Origin: Paenibacillus sp. UNC451MF
GTDB taxonomy: Bacteria; Bacillota; Bacilli; Paenibacillales; NBRC-103111
Assembly (NCBI RefSeq): GCF_000686845.1
Contig: NZ_JMLS01000035.1
Coordinates: 1-49,294, forward strand
DNA: 49,294 nt
Direction: 5' to 3'
Position numbers and translations under genes: made by a program. Below, one piece after another: positions 31,190 to 40,798 of this stretch. The notes beneath the pieces were generated by a model. The model worked only from the letters and a program-made list of their open reading frames with translations. It was not told where the DNA came from and searched no databases. How positions within the stretch are numbered: the stretch's first letter is position 1; each line of letters begins with the position of its first letter.

Positions 31190-31414
31190 CTATGCTCCCG
31201 TTTTATTAAAAACAAGACGAAGCAGCTCAGAAATGCCTAAATCAAGCACGTAGAAGTAAATGGTTGCAAAGACAACTGTAAACAGAACGACAAGCGTGTA
31301 GCTGGTCAATTCCTTACGACTTGGCCACTTCACCTTTTTCAATTCGGACCAGCTGTCCGCAAAAAAAGAAAACGTGTTGCCGAATCCTTGCTTCATTCTA
31401 GCCAAAAAGGACAC
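31190..31414 (-). CDS. secE: Preprotein translocase subunit SecE
   Basis: SecE clamps the SecY channel. The 74-residue single-span form has the amphipathic segment WSELKKVKWPSRKELTSYT near residues 22-40, followed by one transmembrane helix (VVLFTVVFATIYFYVLDLGI). The GTG at 31414 is 7 nt after GGAGG. It lies between rpmG and nusG, the conserved arrangement. Confidence 0.97.
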   Translation of the reverse strand: MSFLARMKQGFGNTFSFFADSWSELKKVKWPSRKELTSYTLVVLFTVVFATIYFYVLDLGISELLRLVFNKTGA

Positions 31415-31432
31415 AACTACACCTCCAAGAAA

Positions 31433-31582
31433 CTACCTAGTTTCGCGATGAGCGGTATGTTCATTGCAAAACTTGCAAAACTTCTTCAACTCCATGCGGT
31501 CTGGATTGTTGCGCTTATTTTTATTGGACGTATAGTTTCTTTGCTTGCAGTTCGTGCACGCTAACGTGATTATAACCCGCAT
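31433..31582 (-). CDS. rpmG: 50S ribosomal protein L33, zinc-binding form
   Basis: A 49-residue L33 that begins [17 protein letters not shown]. Two CxxC pairs (CTNC near residue 9 and CKFC near 36) form a zinc ribbon, so it is the C+ form. The start at 31582 has GGAGG 8 nt upstream. It is the first gene of the rpmG-secE-nusG-rplK-rplA unit and lies behind a promoter and a terminator-like hairpin. Confidence 0.96.
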   Translation of the reverse strand: MRVIITLACTNCKQRNYTSNKNKRNNPDRMELKKFCKFCNEHTAHRETR

Positions 31583-31635
31583 GATGTACACCTCCTACGG
31601 ACCAGCCTCAAATTTTTAAACCTTAAAGGTTCAGC

Positions 31636-31661
31636 AAAAAAACGCCTTACAGTTTTAAGGC
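31636..31661 (-). terminator. Promoter-proximal terminator-like hairpin before rpmG
   Basis: The sense strand reads GCCTTA-AAACTG-TAAGGC-G followed by seven T. It begins within a few nt of the predicted transcription start (about 31664) and precedes rpmG by about 55 nt. It has the form of an intrinsic terminator but is placed between promoter and gene, so it may attenuate or stabilise the transcript. Confidence 0.65.
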
Positions 31662-31670
31662 TACCTATGT

Positions 31671-31699
31671 ACTTTAGCACAGCCCCATTTAGGTGTCAA
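31671..31699 (-). promoter_or_regulatory. Promoter of rpmG-secE-nusG-rplK-rplA
   Basis: The sense strand has a perfect -35 TTGACA (31699-31694), a 17-nt spacer and -10 TAAAGT (31676-31671), with TGTGC before the -10 as an extended element. The remaining intergenic sequence (31700-31816) shows no gene. Confidence 0.82.
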
Positions 31700-31816
31700 G
31701 GGAAACCTATTACTACCATTACCGCTCATCCGCCTTCGCCTATAAGTAATAGTATGGACGAAACTGAGCCTCCGTAAACCTGTAAGAAACGACTGCCCGC
31801 TTAATTCCAAATAGAC

Positions 31817-31853
31817 AAAAAAAATAAAGCACCCTCTTCTAACATCAGGGTGC
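31817..31853 (-). terminator. Rho-independent terminator after sigH
   Basis: The sense strand pairs GCACCCT with AGGGTGC around a loop of about 11 nt, followed by TTTATTTTTTTT. It lies 6 nt after the sigH stop. Confidence 0.9.
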
Positions 31854-31858
31854 CTTTC

Positions 31859-32503
31859 CTATGCGTCTCTAACTTCCAAATATCGTTCCAGCTTTCGCTT
31901 AACGCGCTGCAAAGCGTTATCAATCGACTTCACATGACGATCCAAATCTACCGCTATTTCCTGATAGGAACGGCCGTCTAAATAAAGCATTAACACTCTT
32001 CGTTCCAAATCGCTTAGAATCTCTCCCATTTTGTCTTCCAACCCGCTGAATTCTTCTTGATTGATGATCAGCTCTTCCGGATCCGTCACACGGGTACCGC
32101 AGATGACATCAAGCAAGGTGCGATCAGAGTCTTCATCATAAATGGGCTTGTCCAACGAAACGTAAGAATTAAGAGGAATGTGCTTTTGGCGGGTAGCGGT
32201 TTTAATGGCTGTTATGATCTGACGAGTGATACATAGCTCTGCAAAAGCCTTAAAGGAGGCAAGCTTATCTCCACGAAAGTCCCGGATCGATTTATATAAA
32301 CCTATCATACCTTCTTGTACGATATCTTCCCTGTCTGCGCCTATCAAAAAATAAGAGCGCGCTTTGGCTCGAACGAAGTTCTTGTACTTGTTAATCAAGT
32401 ACTCCAATGCGTCGCTGTCTCCGTCGCGGACCGCATCGACAATGTCTTCATCTGCCTTGAGGTCATATTCGTACATTCTCAGTTCTTTGAGGTCGACACT
32501 CAC
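31859..32503 (-). CDS. sigH: RNA polymerase sigma factor SigH
   Basis: Early stationary-phase and sporulation sigma factor of the sigma-70 family. Region 2 has DALEYLINKYKNFVRAKARS and ADREDIVQEGMIGLYKSIRD (near residues 30-75), and region 4 ends with LDGRSYQEIAVDLDRHVKSI. The GTG at 32503 (MSVDLKELRMYEYDL, 214 residues) is 8 nt after GGAGG; the frame is open further upstream but crosses the promoter. Presence of SigH fits a spore-forming Bacillales. Confidence 0.95.
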   Translation of the reverse strand: MSVDLKELRMYEYDLKADEDIVDAVRDGDSDALEYLINKYKNFVRAKARSYFLIGADREDIVQEGMIGLYKSIRDFRGDKLASFKAFAELCITRQIITAIKTATRQKHIPLNSYVSLDKPIYDEDSDRTLLDVICGTRVTDPEELIINQEEFSGLEDKMGEILSDLERRVLMLYLDGRSYQEIAVDLDRHVKSIDNALQRVKRKLERYLEVRDA

Positions 32504-32562
32504 GGACAATCCCTCCGGCCTGGCAAGACTACGATTCCTTAATACCCTTGAAAGATAGGATA

Positions 32563-32592
32563 AGTATACATTATGTAATCTAATATCGTCAA
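32563..32592 (-). promoter_or_regulatory. sigH promoter
   Basis: The sense strand has -35 TTGACG (32592-32587), an 18-nt spacer and -10 TATACT (32568-32563). The 127-nt gap from the NYN gene holds no other feature. It allows sigH expression apart from the T-box unit upstream. Confidence 0.75.
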
Positions 32593-32630
32593 CCAAATTC
32601 CATTTGTTCAAAGCCCGGAATGGCCGAATA

Positions 32631-33146
32631 TTACTGGCCTCTCCGCCACTTTTCGAACAAGTCCTTCATGTCGCCCTTCAAATTGCTGTCAAATGTATTC
32701 CTTTTCCCTGTAGGCTCATCCTGTATTTTGTGCTCAATATCCCGCTTCGACTGCCGTATCTTTATCAGAAGCTCACCAGCCGGCACACGAAATGCCCCTT
32801 TACCAAAAATAACGTGCTGCTCTGTCATATCCGAGGTAGCTACATAAATTTGCTTGCGCCGACCGATGTTCTCTGTAACAAGCCGCTCGATGAGCTCATC
32901 CGCCGTCTCTTTTTCCTTCGTGTAAAAAATACGAAGCTTACTCTGAACGTACTTACCTCCGAGGCCAGGTACGTAATAGGCATCAAACACTAGCAGCACT
33001 TTGGTCCCAGAAAATGACTGATATTCTGCCAACTGTTCAATTAATCGATCGCGCGCTTCTTCCAGGCTGATATCCTTTAGCTTTTGCAGTTCCGGCCAAG
33101 CACCGATAATGTTATATCCGTCTACTATGAGGATTTCCTGGATCAT
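32631..33146 (-). CDS. rae1: NYN-domain ribonuclease, Rae1/YacP family
   Basis: A 171-residue NYN (PIN-like) domain protein. The start EILIVDGYNIIGAWPEL has the conserved Asp and Asn of the metal site, and VLLVFDAYYVPG near residue 50 and VATSDMTEQHVIFGKGAFRV near 100 supply further acidic residues. Bacillus Rae1 is known to cleave mRNA in the ribosomal A site; the same role here is inferred from family and from conserved position after rlmB. It starts 13 nt after rlmB. Confidence 0.9.
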   Translation of the reverse strand: MIQEILIVDGYNIIGAWPELQKLKDISLEEARDRLIEQLAEYQSFSGTKVLLVFDAYYVPGLGGKYVQSKLRIFYTKEKETADELIERLVTENIGRRKQIYVATSDMTEQHVIFGKGAFRVPAGELLIKIRQSKRDIEHKIQDEPTGKRNTFDSNLKGDMKDLFEKWRRGQ

Positions 33147-33159
33147 GAACTCAATCCGT

Positions 33160-33900
33160 CTATTTCGCGGTCAAACGTTGGCGTACAACCTCATACATGA
33201 AGACAGACGCCGCCACCGACGCATTCAACGAATTGATGTGCCCGAACATCGGAAGCTTCAGCAGGAAATCGCATTTTTCTTTGATCAGTCTGCCCATACC
33301 TTTATTTTCATTACCAATGACCAGAGCCAAAGGCATATTCAAATTGGTCTTGTACAGCGGCTGCTGCGCGGCAACGTCGGTGCCGGCAACCCATATGCCC
33401 CGCTCCTTCAACTGCTCAATCGTCTGAGCTAAATTCGTCACCCTGGCTACCCTTACGTACTCGACTGCACCTGCTGAGGTTTTGGATACTGTAGCGGTCA
33501 AGCCAACCGATCTGCGCTTCGGTATGATCACACCGTGCACCCCCGTACAATCTGCAGTACGAAGAATCGAGCCTAAGTTATGAGGATCTTCAATTTCATC
33601 CAAAATGAGGATAAAAGGTTCCTCATTCCGGCTTTGTGCAAGTGCCAATATGTCTTCTACTTCTACGTAATCATAAGCTGCAACCTGGGCAACGACACCC
33701 TGATGCTGTACATCTTCTACCATTTGATCCAGCTTGCGTTTATCTGCAGTCTGAACAATAACCCCATTCTGCTTCGCTTCGGCAATAATGGGCTGCGTCA
33801 GCTGTTTTTGCGCATTTTCGGCAATCCATATTTTATTAATGGTTCTTCCCGAACGAAGTGCCTCAAGCACGGAATGCTTGCCAGCGATAAATTCCTCCAT
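33160..33900 (-). CDS. rlmB: 23S rRNA (guanosine-2'-O-)-methyltransferase RlmB
   Basis: SpoU-family knotted methyltransferase. The N-terminal substrate domain begins MEEFIAGKHSVLEALRSGR. SPOUT motif 1 (LDEIEDPHNLGSILRTAD, near residue 108), motif 2 (VIGNENKGMGRLI, near 200) and motif 3 (LNASVAASVFMYEVVRQ) are all present, with the catalytic Asn and Arg in motif 1. I chose the ATG at 33900 (246 residues) because GGAG lies 9 nt upstream; the frame extends further but overlaps mrnC. It follows mrnC by 37 nt. Confidence 0.94.
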   Translation of the reverse strand: MEEFIAGKHSVLEALRSGRTINKIWIAENAQKQLTQPIIAEAKQNGVIVQTADKRKLDQMVEDVQHQGVVAQVAAYDYVEVEDILALAQSRNEEPFILILDEIEDPHNLGSILRTADCTGVHGVIIPKRRSVGLTATVSKTSAGAVEYVRVARVTNLAQTIEQLKERGIWVAGTDVAAQQPLYKTNLNMPLALVIGNENKGMGRLIKEKCDFLLKLPMFGHINSLNASVAASVFMYEVVRQRLTAK

Positions 33901-33937
33901 AAGTTGTCTCTCCTTCTTAAGGCGATTTGCTCTTTCT

Positions 33938-34378
33938 CTACTGCACTTTCTCCTCATCCCGTTCCAAGGACAGCATGAGCAAATACTGAAGTCTTTCCAG
34001 TCGTTTCATGTAATACAAATATCCGATCAAGCATTCGAATGCCGTACTGTGGCGGTACTCCAAAATGTCTGCATTTTTAGCGGATGTTCCCGATTTGGCA
34101 TTGCGCCCTCGCTTCACAATATCCGTCTCTTCCTCCGTAAGCAAAGGCAGCCATACCTGCAAGGCTTTGGCCTGCGCTTTCGCCGATACATATTGAGTAG
34201 AAAGCTTATGCAAATGGTTCGGACGGTGATTCGCTTTAGAAATCACATACTGCCGCACGAATACCTCATAGATCGCATCGCCGATATAAGCAAGCACGAT
34301 GGGATTTAATTGCTGCGGGTCTTTGGCCGGCGGGAAGCAGAACAGATCGGAATCGATGGTGAAGGGATCCTTCATCAT
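33938..34378 (-). CDS. mrnC: Mini-ribonuclease III
   Basis: A 146-residue RNase III-like catalytic domain without a double-stranded RNA-binding domain. LAYIGDAIYEVFVRQYVI near residue 28 carries the acidic catalytic segment, and FECLIGYLYYMKRLERL near 119 holds the second. In Bacillus the enzyme matures 23S rRNA. Its ATG overlaps the cysS stop by 4 nt (ATGA), the conserved arrangement, so it is coupled to cysS. Confidence 0.95.
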   Translation of the reverse strand: MMKDPFTIDSDLFCFPPAKDPQQLNPIVLAYIGDAIYEVFVRQYVISKANHRPNHLHKLSTQYVSAKAQAKALQVWLPLLTEEETDIVKRGRNAKSGTSAKNADILEYRHSTAFECLIGYLYYMKRLERLQYLLMLSLERDEEKVQ

Positions 34379-35772
34379 TTACGCCGCCAACGGATACCCT
34401 GCGCCGTATCCTCAAGTACAATGCCGCGCTCTGTAAGCAAATCCCGAATCTCATCCGCGCGCGCCCAGTTTTTGGATTTCCGAGCCTCAGTACGCTCCAC
34501 GATCAGCTGTTCTATCTCATCATCCAACAGCTCTTCTTCCGCTTTGGATAGTATACCCAGGATACTATCCATCTTTTCAAAATGCTCTAGCAGCAGATTT
34601 AGCGACCCGCTCGTAACATTCTCCTGCTGAACATAAGGATTAGCGACGTTAACAAGCTCGAACACGGACGTTATCGCATCCGGTGTATTAAAGTCATCGT
34701 TCATCTTAGCTTCAAATTGATTCAAGATATCCGCTGCAGAAGATACTACAGCTTCAGCTGCCGGGCCTTCCGGAGCACTGGCAAGACGATGCTTAATGTT
34801 TGCAATGCAGTTCTCGATACGCATCAGACCGTTTTTGGCCTGCTCGATTGTTTCATCGCTGAAATTAAGTGGATTGCGATAATGCGCAGACAACATGAAA
34901 TATCGAATAACCTGCGGGCTGATCGTCTTCAGAAGCTGATTGACGTTCACTCCGTTGCCGAGCGATTTGGACATTTTTTCATTATTAATGTTAATGTAGC
35001 CATTATGCATCCAATAATTGGCCATTGCATGACCGGTAAAGCATTCGGATTGGGCAATCTCGCACTCATGATGCGGGAATTGTAGATCCTGGCCCCCGCC
35101 GTGAATATCAATGGTGTGACCCAAATATTTGTTAACCATAGCAGAGCATTCAATATGCCAGCCCGGTCTACCATCCCCCCAAGGACTTGACCAGGAAATT
35201 TCCCCAGGCTTCGCCGCTTTCCACAACACGAAATCTTGAGGGTTCTCTTTACGATCGTCAACCTCTACACGAATACCGAACTGCAGTTCCTCCAGGTTTT
35301 GATGGGATAGCTTGCCATATTCCGTGAATTTGGTTGTCCGGAAATAGACGTCGCCGCCGTTTTCATAAGCGTAGCCTTTTGCAGCCAAACTTTCGATAAA
35401 GGTAATAATCTCGTCAATATTCTCGGTCACACGAGGATTCAAGGTCGCCTTACGGACACCCAGACCTTCCGTATCCTCATAAAATTTCTGGATGAACATA
35501 TCTGCCACTTCAGGGACCGTCAGTTCCATTTGAGCGGCTTTTTTGATCAGCTTATCATCCACATCAGTAAAATTCACGATATAGGTGACATCGTAGCCAA
35601 TGAACTCAAGATATCGTCTAACCACATCGAAGAATATGACCGGACGGGCATTGCCGATATGAATGTAGTCGTATACCGTCGGACCACAAACATACATTTT
35701 CACTTTTCCCGGCTCCAGCGTCTGGAACGCTTCCTTCGCACGGGTAAGCGTATTATAAATTTTTAGCGCCAT
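34375..35772 (-). CDS. cysS: Cysteinyl-tRNA synthetase
   Basis: Class I synthetase that charges tRNA-Cys. [20 protein letters not shown] near residue 28 contains the zinc Cys and the HIGN motif, the distal zinc ligands lie in HIECSAM and [12 protein letters not shown], and [11 protein letters not shown] is near 268. I chose the ATG at 35772 (MALKIYNTL, 465 residues) from family alignment; GGAGG is 11 nt upstream, a little far. The gene overlaps the end of cysE by 20 nt and is under the T-box leader. Confidence 0.96.
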   Translation of the reverse strand: MALKIYNTLTRAKEAFQTLEPGKVKMYVCGPTVYDYIHIGNARPVIFFDVVRRYLEFIGYDVTYIVNFTDVDDKLIKKAAQMELTVPEVADMFIQKFYEDTEGLGVRKATLNPRVTENIDEIITFIESLAAKGYAYENGGDVYFRTTKFTEYGKLSHQNLEELQFGIRVEVDDRKENPQDFVLWKAAKPGEISWSSPWGDGRPGWHIECSAMVNKYLGHTIDIHGGGQDLQFPHHECEIAQSECFTGHAMANYWMHNGYININNEKMSKSLGNGVNVNQLLKTISPQVIRYFMLSAHYRNPLNFSDETIEQAKNGLMRIENCIANIKHRLASAPEGPAAEAVVSSAADILNQFEAKMNDDFNTPDAITSVFELVNVANPYVQQENVTSGSLNLLLEHFEKMDSILGILSKAEEELLDDEIEQLIVERTEARKSKNWARADEIRDLLTERGIVLEDTAQGIRWRRK

Positions 35773-36424
35773 GATTTTGAACGCCTCCATTCTGAGTCTG
35801 TAATTCCCTGACTTGCTGTTTTAGATCATCTAATTGGTCTTGCATTTGCCTGAACATATCAATAACAGGGTCCGGGAGATTATTATGGTCGAGTCGTCCA
35901 ACCCGCACACCATCCCGCTTCACAATCCTACCCGGGTTACCTACGACGGTACAATTCGGAGGAACCTCCCGTAATACAACGGCATTGGAGCCTACATTGG
36001 AATTATCTCCAACGGTGAAAGAACCAAGTACCTTGGCACCTGATCCGATGACGACATTGTTGCCGATCGTTGGGTGTCGTTTCCCTTTTTCCTTTCCTGT
36101 TCCTCCAAGAGTGACGCCTTGATACAGAACCACATCATCGCCGATTTCGCAGGTCTCCCCAATAATGACACCCATTCCATGATCTATGAAAAACCGGCGT
36201 CCGATAACAGCTCCCGGATGAATCTCAATTCCCGTCATAAAGCGACTGAACTGGGAAATGACTCTTGCCGTCGTGAACCATTTTCTTTTGTAAAAAAAAT
36301 GAGCCACGCGGTGCGCCCAAAGGGCATGCAGACCGGAATAAGTAAAAGCTACTTCAAACCAGCTGCGGGCAGCAGGGTCGTTCTCAAAAATCGTTTCGAT
36401 ATCTTCTTTCATCGACTTGAACAT
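35753..36424 (-). CDS. cysE: Serine O-acetyltransferase
   Basis: First step of cysteine synthesis, serine + acetyl-CoA to O-acetylserine. After an N-terminal helical part there is a left-handed beta-helix of hexapeptide repeats ([20 protein letters not shown], then [20 protein letters not shown], near residues 75-115) with the catalytic His in IDHGMG and the following [15 protein letters not shown] loop. It is 223 residues, normal for Bacillales. It is the first gene after the cysteine T-box and overlaps cysS. Confidence 0.96.
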   Translation of the reverse strand: MFKSMKEDIETIFENDPAARSWFEVAFTYSGLHALWAHRVAHFFYKRKWFTTARVISQFSRFMTGIEIHPGAVIGRRFFIDHGMGVIIGETCEIGDDVVLYQGVTLGGTGKEKGKRHPTIGNNVVIGSGAKVLGSFTVGDNSNVGSNAVVLREVPPNCTVVGNPGRIVKRDGVRVGRLDHNNLPDPVIDMFRQMQDQLDDLKQQVRELQTQNGGVQNHGAKNL

Positions 36425-36480
36425 GATGACTCACCTTCTCCTCATCAAGCTAGCTGCAAGTACCTTATAAAAACGGTATT

Positions 36481-36519
36481 AAAAAACGCCCCTACAGCCA
36501 TTTACGGCTGCAGAGGCGT
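36481..36519 (-). terminator. T-box terminator hairpin
   Basis: The sense strand forms CGCCTCTGCAGCC / GGCTGTAGGGGCG with loop GTAAAT and then TTTTTT. It is the regulated terminator of the T-box leader; the upstream T-box sequence is placed to form the competing antiterminator. Confidence 0.9.
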
Positions 36520-36774
36520 GAAAAAGTGCGCGGTTCCACTCTGCTTCGGACCCATTTCTCGTCCATCTTGGAGTTCGTAACGTGAACATGACGGCATGAC
36601 TACCCATACTTCCCAGAGAGGAAGAAGCTCGTCAATGCGGCTCCCAGGTGCATTTCTGATCAACGGGAATGGACAACTTCCAGCACAAGCATCGCATACG
36701 CATCAGCCCGGTCGCCCTCTCTGTAAATCCCTGCTTAATCTTACTCTCCTGTTCAACGCCTCGTTTTATCAATG
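36481..36774 (-). ncRNA. T-box leader, cysteine specific
   Basis: This about 290-nt leader of cysE-cysS contains the T-box core AGAGTGGAACCGCG (36542-36529) with the UGGA that pairs with uncharged tRNA, an AGAGAGGGCGA stretch in Stem I and a specifier loop GAAATGCACC, giving codon TGC (36652-36650) for cysteine. A terminator follows at 36481-36519. Uncharged tRNA-Cys should stabilise the antiterminator and switch on cysteine synthesis and charging. Boundaries are approximate. Confidence 0.92.
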
Positions 36775-36780
36775 TTATTT

Positions 36781-36809
36781 AGTATAACGAAAAATCGTAA
36801 GGTTTACAA
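36781..36809 (-). promoter_or_regulatory. Promoter of the cysE T-box transcript
   Basis: The sense strand has -35 TTGTAA (36809-36804), a 17-nt spacer and -10 TATACT (36786-36781). The last three bases of the -35 box are the TAA stop codon of gltX. Confidence 0.75.
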
Positions 36810-38261
36810 TAACTTCTTCAGGCGACTAACCACCTTATCTTTTCCAAGCAAATACAAGGACATATTCAAATCAGGTCCATGCACTTGTCCTGTTAGAGCA
36901 ACACGAATCGTCATGAACAATTGTTTGCCTTTGTAGCCCGTCTCTTTTTGCACGGCTTTAAGCAGTGCAGGGATGTTCTCCACAGCGAACGACTCCGCCT
37001 GCTCTACTTGCTGCAGGAAGCTTCCCAACACAGTAGGTACGTATTCCTCTGCGAGGACAGCCTTCGCCTCTTCGTCTTCAACCGATACATCCTCTTGGAA
37101 AAAGAGATCCGAAAGTGCGACAATCTCTGCTGCATACTGCATTCTGTCTTGGTTAAGCCCAATAAGACGGCTTACCCACTCTTGCTGCTCAGCCGTAAGC
37201 TCCTGAGGAACACGGCCTGCCTTTTGCAAGTGCGGGAGCGCCAGCTCCACTACACGGGATGGCTCTGCTTTTTTCAAGTATTGATTGTTCATCCAGTTCA
37301 GCTTATCCATATCAAAGACAGCCGGGCTCTTGGAGAGTCGCTCCAAATCGAACTGAGCGATCAGCTCCTCCTTGGTGAAGATCTCCTCTTCACCCTTAGG
37401 TGACCAACCGAGCAGTGTAATAAAGTTCAATACCGCTTCCGGCAGGTAGCCAAGCTCTTTATATTGCTCGATGAATTGAATGATGGACTCATCGCGTTTG
37501 CTCATTTTTTTACGGTCCTGATTCAAAATAAGCGCCAAATGGGCAAAATCAGGAACAGGGAGTCCCAGAGCCTCATACATCATAATTTGTCTCGGTGTAT
37601 TAGACAGATGTTCCTCACCGCGAATAACCAGGGTGATGTTCATCAAGTGGTCGTCCAAAATAACCGCAAAATTATAGGTCGGAATACCGTCCGGACGCAC
37701 AATGATAAAATCACCGATACCGTTCGACTCGAATTCGACGTGATCGCGGATAAGATCTTCAAAGGCAATGACCTTATCTTCCGGCACACGGAAGCGGATC
37801 GAGGGCTTGCGGCCTTCCGCTTTGAACTGTTCAACCTGCTCCGGTGTCAAATGACGGCATTTGCCGGAATAGCGCGGCATTTCGCCCTTCGCTTCCTGCT
37901 CAGCCCGCTCCTGCTCGAGATCAGCTTCCGAACAGTAGCAGTGATACGCATGCCCACTTTGCAGCATTTGTTCTACATACGGACGATACAAATCCAAACG
38001 CTCTGTTTGACGGTAAGGACCATGAGGTCCGCCCACATCAACACTCTCGTCCCAATCGAGTCCAAGCCATTTCAATCCGTTCAGTTGGCTGTCGATACCG
38101 GACTCCATATGACGGGTTTGATCCGTATCCTCGAATCGAATAATGAACTGTCCGTTTTGCTTACGGGCGATCAAATAGTTAAATAAAGCCGTACGAGCTC
38201 CACCGATATGAAGATGGCCTGTTGGGCTTGGTGCGTATCTTACACGAAATTGATCTGACAT
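36804..38261 (-). CDS. gltX: Glutamyl-tRNA synthetase
   Basis: Class I synthetase of 485 residues. The HIGH-type motif is [20 protein letters not shown] near residues 11-30, and KKMSKRDE is near 250. In most Bacillales the enzyme is non-discriminating and also charges tRNA-Gln for later amidation; that is inferred, as no glnS or gatCAB is in view. The ATG at 38261 is preceded by GGAGAGGAG. It lies 51 nt after ispF and is followed by the T-box unit. Confidence 0.97.
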   Translation of the reverse strand: MSDQFRVRYAPSPTGHLHIGGARTALFNYLIARKQNGQFIIRFEDTDQTRHMESGIDSQLNGLKWLGLDWDESVDVGGPHGPYRQTERLDLYRPYVEQMLQSGHAYHCYCSEADLEQERAEQEAKGEMPRYSGKCRHLTPEQVEQFKAEGRKPSIRFRVPEDKVIAFEDLIRDHVEFESNGIGDFIIVRPDGIPTYNFAVILDDHLMNITLVIRGEEHLSNTPRQIMMYEALGLPVPDFAHLALILNQDRKKMSKRDESIIQFIEQYKELGYLPEAVLNFITLLGWSPKGEEEIFTKEELIAQFDLERLSKSPAVFDMDKLNWMNNQYLKKAEPSRVVELALPHLQKAGRVPQELTAEQQEWVSRLIGLNQDRMQYAAEIVALSDLFFQEDVSVEDEEAKAVLAEEYVPTVLGSFLQQVEQAESFAVENIPALLKAVQKETGYKGKQLFMTIRVALTGQVHGPDLNMSLYLLGKDKVVSRLKKLL

Positions 38262-38312
38262 TACTGCTGCTCCTCTCCTATCTGCAAAAACCGATAACCA
38301 AATATGTAGTAG

Positions 38313-38798
38313 TTATGATAGCACACCTTGAATCAAACAAACAACCGATTGGGCAGCGATTCCTTCGCCCCGTCCGGTAAAACCTAACTGCTCCGTCGTT
38401 GTCGCTTTTACGTTCACTTGAGAAGGATCCGCTTCCAGCGCTTCTGCGATTCTTTGTACCATTGCAGGGATGTATGGAGCCATCTTCGGCTTCTGAGCAA
38501 TGATCGTCGAATCGATATTGCCGAGCTTATATCCCGCTTCTTTCGCAAGCTTCCACACATCAAGCAGCAGCTGGTAGCTGTCTGCATCTTTGTATTCCGC
38601 GGCTGTATCAGGAAAATGCTTGCCGATATCGCCTTGTCCAAGTGCTCCGAGAATGGCATCGCTAATCGCATGCAGCAGCACATCTGCGTCGGAATGCCCG
38701 AGCAGCCCTTTTTCATAAGGGATGTCTACACCACCGATAATGCATTTACGCCCTTCCACTAATTGATGCACGTCAAATCCTTGTCCAACACGAATCAT
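38313..38798 (-). CDS. ispF: 2-C-methyl-D-erythritol 2,4-cyclodiphosphate synthase
   Basis: MEP-pathway enzyme that cyclises CDP-methylerythritol phosphate. The zinc site is formed by Asp and His in [15 protein letters not shown] (residues 5-19) and the later His in [17 protein letters not shown] near 40; [18 protein letters not shown] is near 132. I chose the ATG at 38798 (161 residues), which overlaps the ispD stop by 4 nt (ATGA). A longer frame runs into ispD and is not supported. Confidence 0.96.
   Translation of the reverse strand: MIRVGQGFDVHQLVEGRKCIIGGVDIPYEKGLLGHSDADVLLHAISDAILGALGQGDIGKHFPDTAAEYKDADSYQLLLDVWKLAKEAGYKLGNIDSTIIAQKPKMAPYIPAMVQRIAEALEADPSQVNVKATTTEQLGFTGRGEGIAAQSVVCLIQGVLS
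38315..38344 (-). promoter_or_regulatory. Possible gltX promoter inside the 3' end of ispF
   Basis: The sense strand has TTGTTT (38344-38339), an 18-nt spacer and TATCAT (38320-38315) with an extended TGC before it. The -35 match is weak, and transcription from upstream may suffice. Confidence 0.35.
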
Positions 38799-39499
38799 GA
38801 TTTGTTCTCTCCCCTGACATTTTGTATTATCCACGTCGCCCATGGTAAATCTTCGGGTGTTGTTATTTTAATATTATAATAATCCGCTTCCACAACTTGA
38901 ACCGATGTGCCGATCCTCTCCACCAGCATGGCATCATCCGTCCCTACAAACTGATCCTTGTCCGCCTGCTCATAGGCCCGCAGCAACAATGAAAAACGAA
39001 AAGCTTGTGGGGTCTGAATCGCCCACAAGCTGCGCCGGTCCGGGGTGGATTGGATCGTTCCCGCCGGGTCGACAACTTTTATTGTATCTTTAACAGGGAC
39101 TGCCAACACGGCTGCATCGGTCTCCATCGCTTTATGCCAGCACGCCATAATGTGCTCTTCTGCAGCAAAGGGACGTACACCATCGTGGACCATGACCCAT
39201 TCCACGCTGCCTTCTAGCGCCTGCAGTCCTCGATATACCGAATCCTGCCGCTCTTTGCCGCCGACTATTAGATGACGTACCTTCGTAAGACCGTACTGCT
39301 CCACGTAACCGCTGCAGCGTTCCACGTCATTAGCCCCAGTGACCAACACGATCGTATCGACCTGGGCTATTCGTTGAAACAAAGCCAATGTATGTACAAG
39401 AATCGGTTTACCGTCCAACTCCAGATACTGCTTGCTTTCCTCGGTCCGCATACGCGAGCCTTTGCCTGCGGCTACGATTACTACCCCTAGCTGATTCAT
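38795..39499 (-). CDS. ispD: 2-C-methyl-D-erythritol 4-phosphate cytidylyltransferase
   Basis: MEP-pathway nucleotidyltransferase acting just before IspF's ATP-dependent partner Isp[13 protein letters not shown] near residue 6 is the nucleotide loop, and [17 protein letters not shown] follows near 22. [10 protein letters not shown] near 104 and [10 protein letters not shown] are family typical. I chose the ATG at 39499 (234 residues), with AGGTG upstream; a GTG three codons earlier is less well placed. ispD and ispF overlap and are coupled. Confidence 0.95.
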   Translation of the reverse strand: MNQLGVVIVAAGKGSRMRTEESKQYLELDGKPILVHTLALFQRIAQVDTIVLVTGANDVERCSGYVEQYGLTKVRHLIVGGKERQDSVYRGLQALEGSVEWVMVHDGVRPFAAEEHIMACWHKAMETDAAVLAVPVKDTIKVVDPAGTIQSTPDRRSLWAIQTPQAFRFSLLLRAYEQADKDQFVGTDDAMLVERIGTSVQVVEADYYNIKITTPEDLPWATWIIQNVRGENKS

Positions 39500-39552
39500 C
39501 GCCTTCACCTACTACTTTTGCTTTACGACGCACTCCCCCTATCATATACGTT

Positions 39553-40650
39553 TTAGAGTGCTTTTTCCAATAGTTTCGGTTTAGCAAAAATCATTCTTCC
39601 CGCAGAGGTCTGCAATACGCTCGTTACAAGCACATCTAGAGTCGTTCCGATAAAATCACGGCCACCCTCTACCACTATCATCGTTCCGTCATCCAAGTAA
39701 GCGACTCCTTGCCCATGCTCCTTACCGTCTTTAATGACCTGAACTAAAATTTCCTCGCCTGGCAGTACGACGGGCTTAACCGCGTTGGCCAAGTCATTGA
39801 TGTTCAGAACGGAAACTCCTTGCAATTCGCATACTTTATTCAAATTAAAATCATTTGTAATCACTTTGCCCTGAAGCACTTTCGCGAGCTTGACGAGCTT
39901 GCTGTCCACCTCGGATATTTCTTCAAAATCGCCTTCGTAGATCAATACTCTGACTTCAAGCTCTTTTTGAATTTTATTCAAAATATCAAGCCCGCGGCGC
40001 CCTCTGTTTCTTTTAAGCAGATCTGAGGAATCGGCAATATGTTGAAGCTCTTCTAGCACGAATTCAGGAATGACTAGTGTCCCTTCAATAAATCCTGTTT
40101 TGCAAATATCGGCAATACGTCCGTCAATAATGACGCTTGTATCCAAGATTTTGTGCTCCTCGAAACCCTTGCCTTCTCCTGATCCGTTACGATCTTTGCC
40201 TGAGCGACTTTTAGAAAGCAGCACAATAAGCTCTTCTCTCTTCGCGAAGCCCAACCGAAATCCTACGAAACCGAACATCATCGTAAAAATCACTTGAAGC
40301 AGCGGCGAGAACAATCCTGCCTGCTCGAACGGGGTTAATAGCATAGTAGCCATCAGAAGTCCCATGACCATACCTATCGTTCCTGCGATGAGATCCGTAA
40401 TGGGCATAGCCGTCACTTTTTCCTCGCTAAGCTGCACCACAAGTAGGATATAATTGACCGCCCAAGAACTAACCAAGTAAAAAAGCAGGACTCCAGCAAA
40501 CATCATCCAATAAGCCTCGCCGTTCACTTGCTCCAATCCGAACACCTTTTCTATGATTTTAAAAAATGGTTGTCCGACGGTATCACTCCATTCATACCCT
40601 AACACGCCCCCGATAACTGCAAATAAACATTGGAACCATCTTTTCATCAT
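39553..40650 (-). CDS. yacL: Membrane-anchored PIN/TRAM-domain protein, YacL type
   Basis: The product has four predicted N-terminal transmembrane segments (within residues 1-125), a PIN nuclease-like domain starting at [16 protein letters not shown] near residue 170 with acidic residues in the right places, and a C-terminal TRAM domain from about 295. The start at 40650 ([10 protein letters not shown], 365 residues) is 7 nt after GGAGG. The cellular role is not known; RNA binding or cleavage at the membrane is an inference from domains. Confidence 0.92.
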   Translation of the reverse strand: MMKRWFQCLFAVIGGVLGYEWSDTVGQPFFKIIEKVFGLEQVNGEAYWMMFAGVLLFYLVSSWAVNYILLVVQLSEEKVTAMPITDLIAGTIGMVMGLLMATMLLTPFEQAGLFSPLLQVIFTMMFGFVGFRLGFAKREELIVLLSKSRSGKDRNGSGEGKGFEEHKILDTSVIIDGRIADICKTGFIEGTLVIPEFVLEELQHIADSSDLLKRNRGRRGLDILNKIQKELEVRVLIYEGDFEEISEVDSKLVKLAKVLQGKVITNDFNLNKVCELQGVSVLNINDLANAVKPVVLPGEEILVQVIKDGKEHGQGVAYLDDGTMIVVEGGRDFIGTTLDVLVTSVLQTSAGRMIFAKPKLLEKAL

Positions 40651-40734
40651 AGAATCACCTCCAAACTTTTTATTAAAAAATGCCTCGTTACAATTATGAA
40701 CCAAAAGTTTCCTGCCTAATCGTTCCAGCTCAAG

Positions 40735-40780
40735 AAAAAATAAAAAAAGCACTTACTTTCCCGTTAAGGAAAATAAATGC
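40735..40780 (-). terminator. Rho-independent terminator after pssA
   Basis: The sense strand pairs GCATTTATTTTCC with GGAAAGTAAGTGC around TTAACG, followed by TTTTTTTATTTTTT. It separates pssA from yacL; no strong promoter for yacL was found in the 84 nt left before the gene. Confidence 0.88.
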
Positions 40781-40798
40781 TTTTCATTTCCGCTTTTC

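Noticed and set aside
32504-32611. N-terminal extension of SigH to 32611
   Set aside because: The extra frame crosses the sigH promoter and lacks similarity to SigH; the GTG at 32503 has GGAGG at 8 nt.
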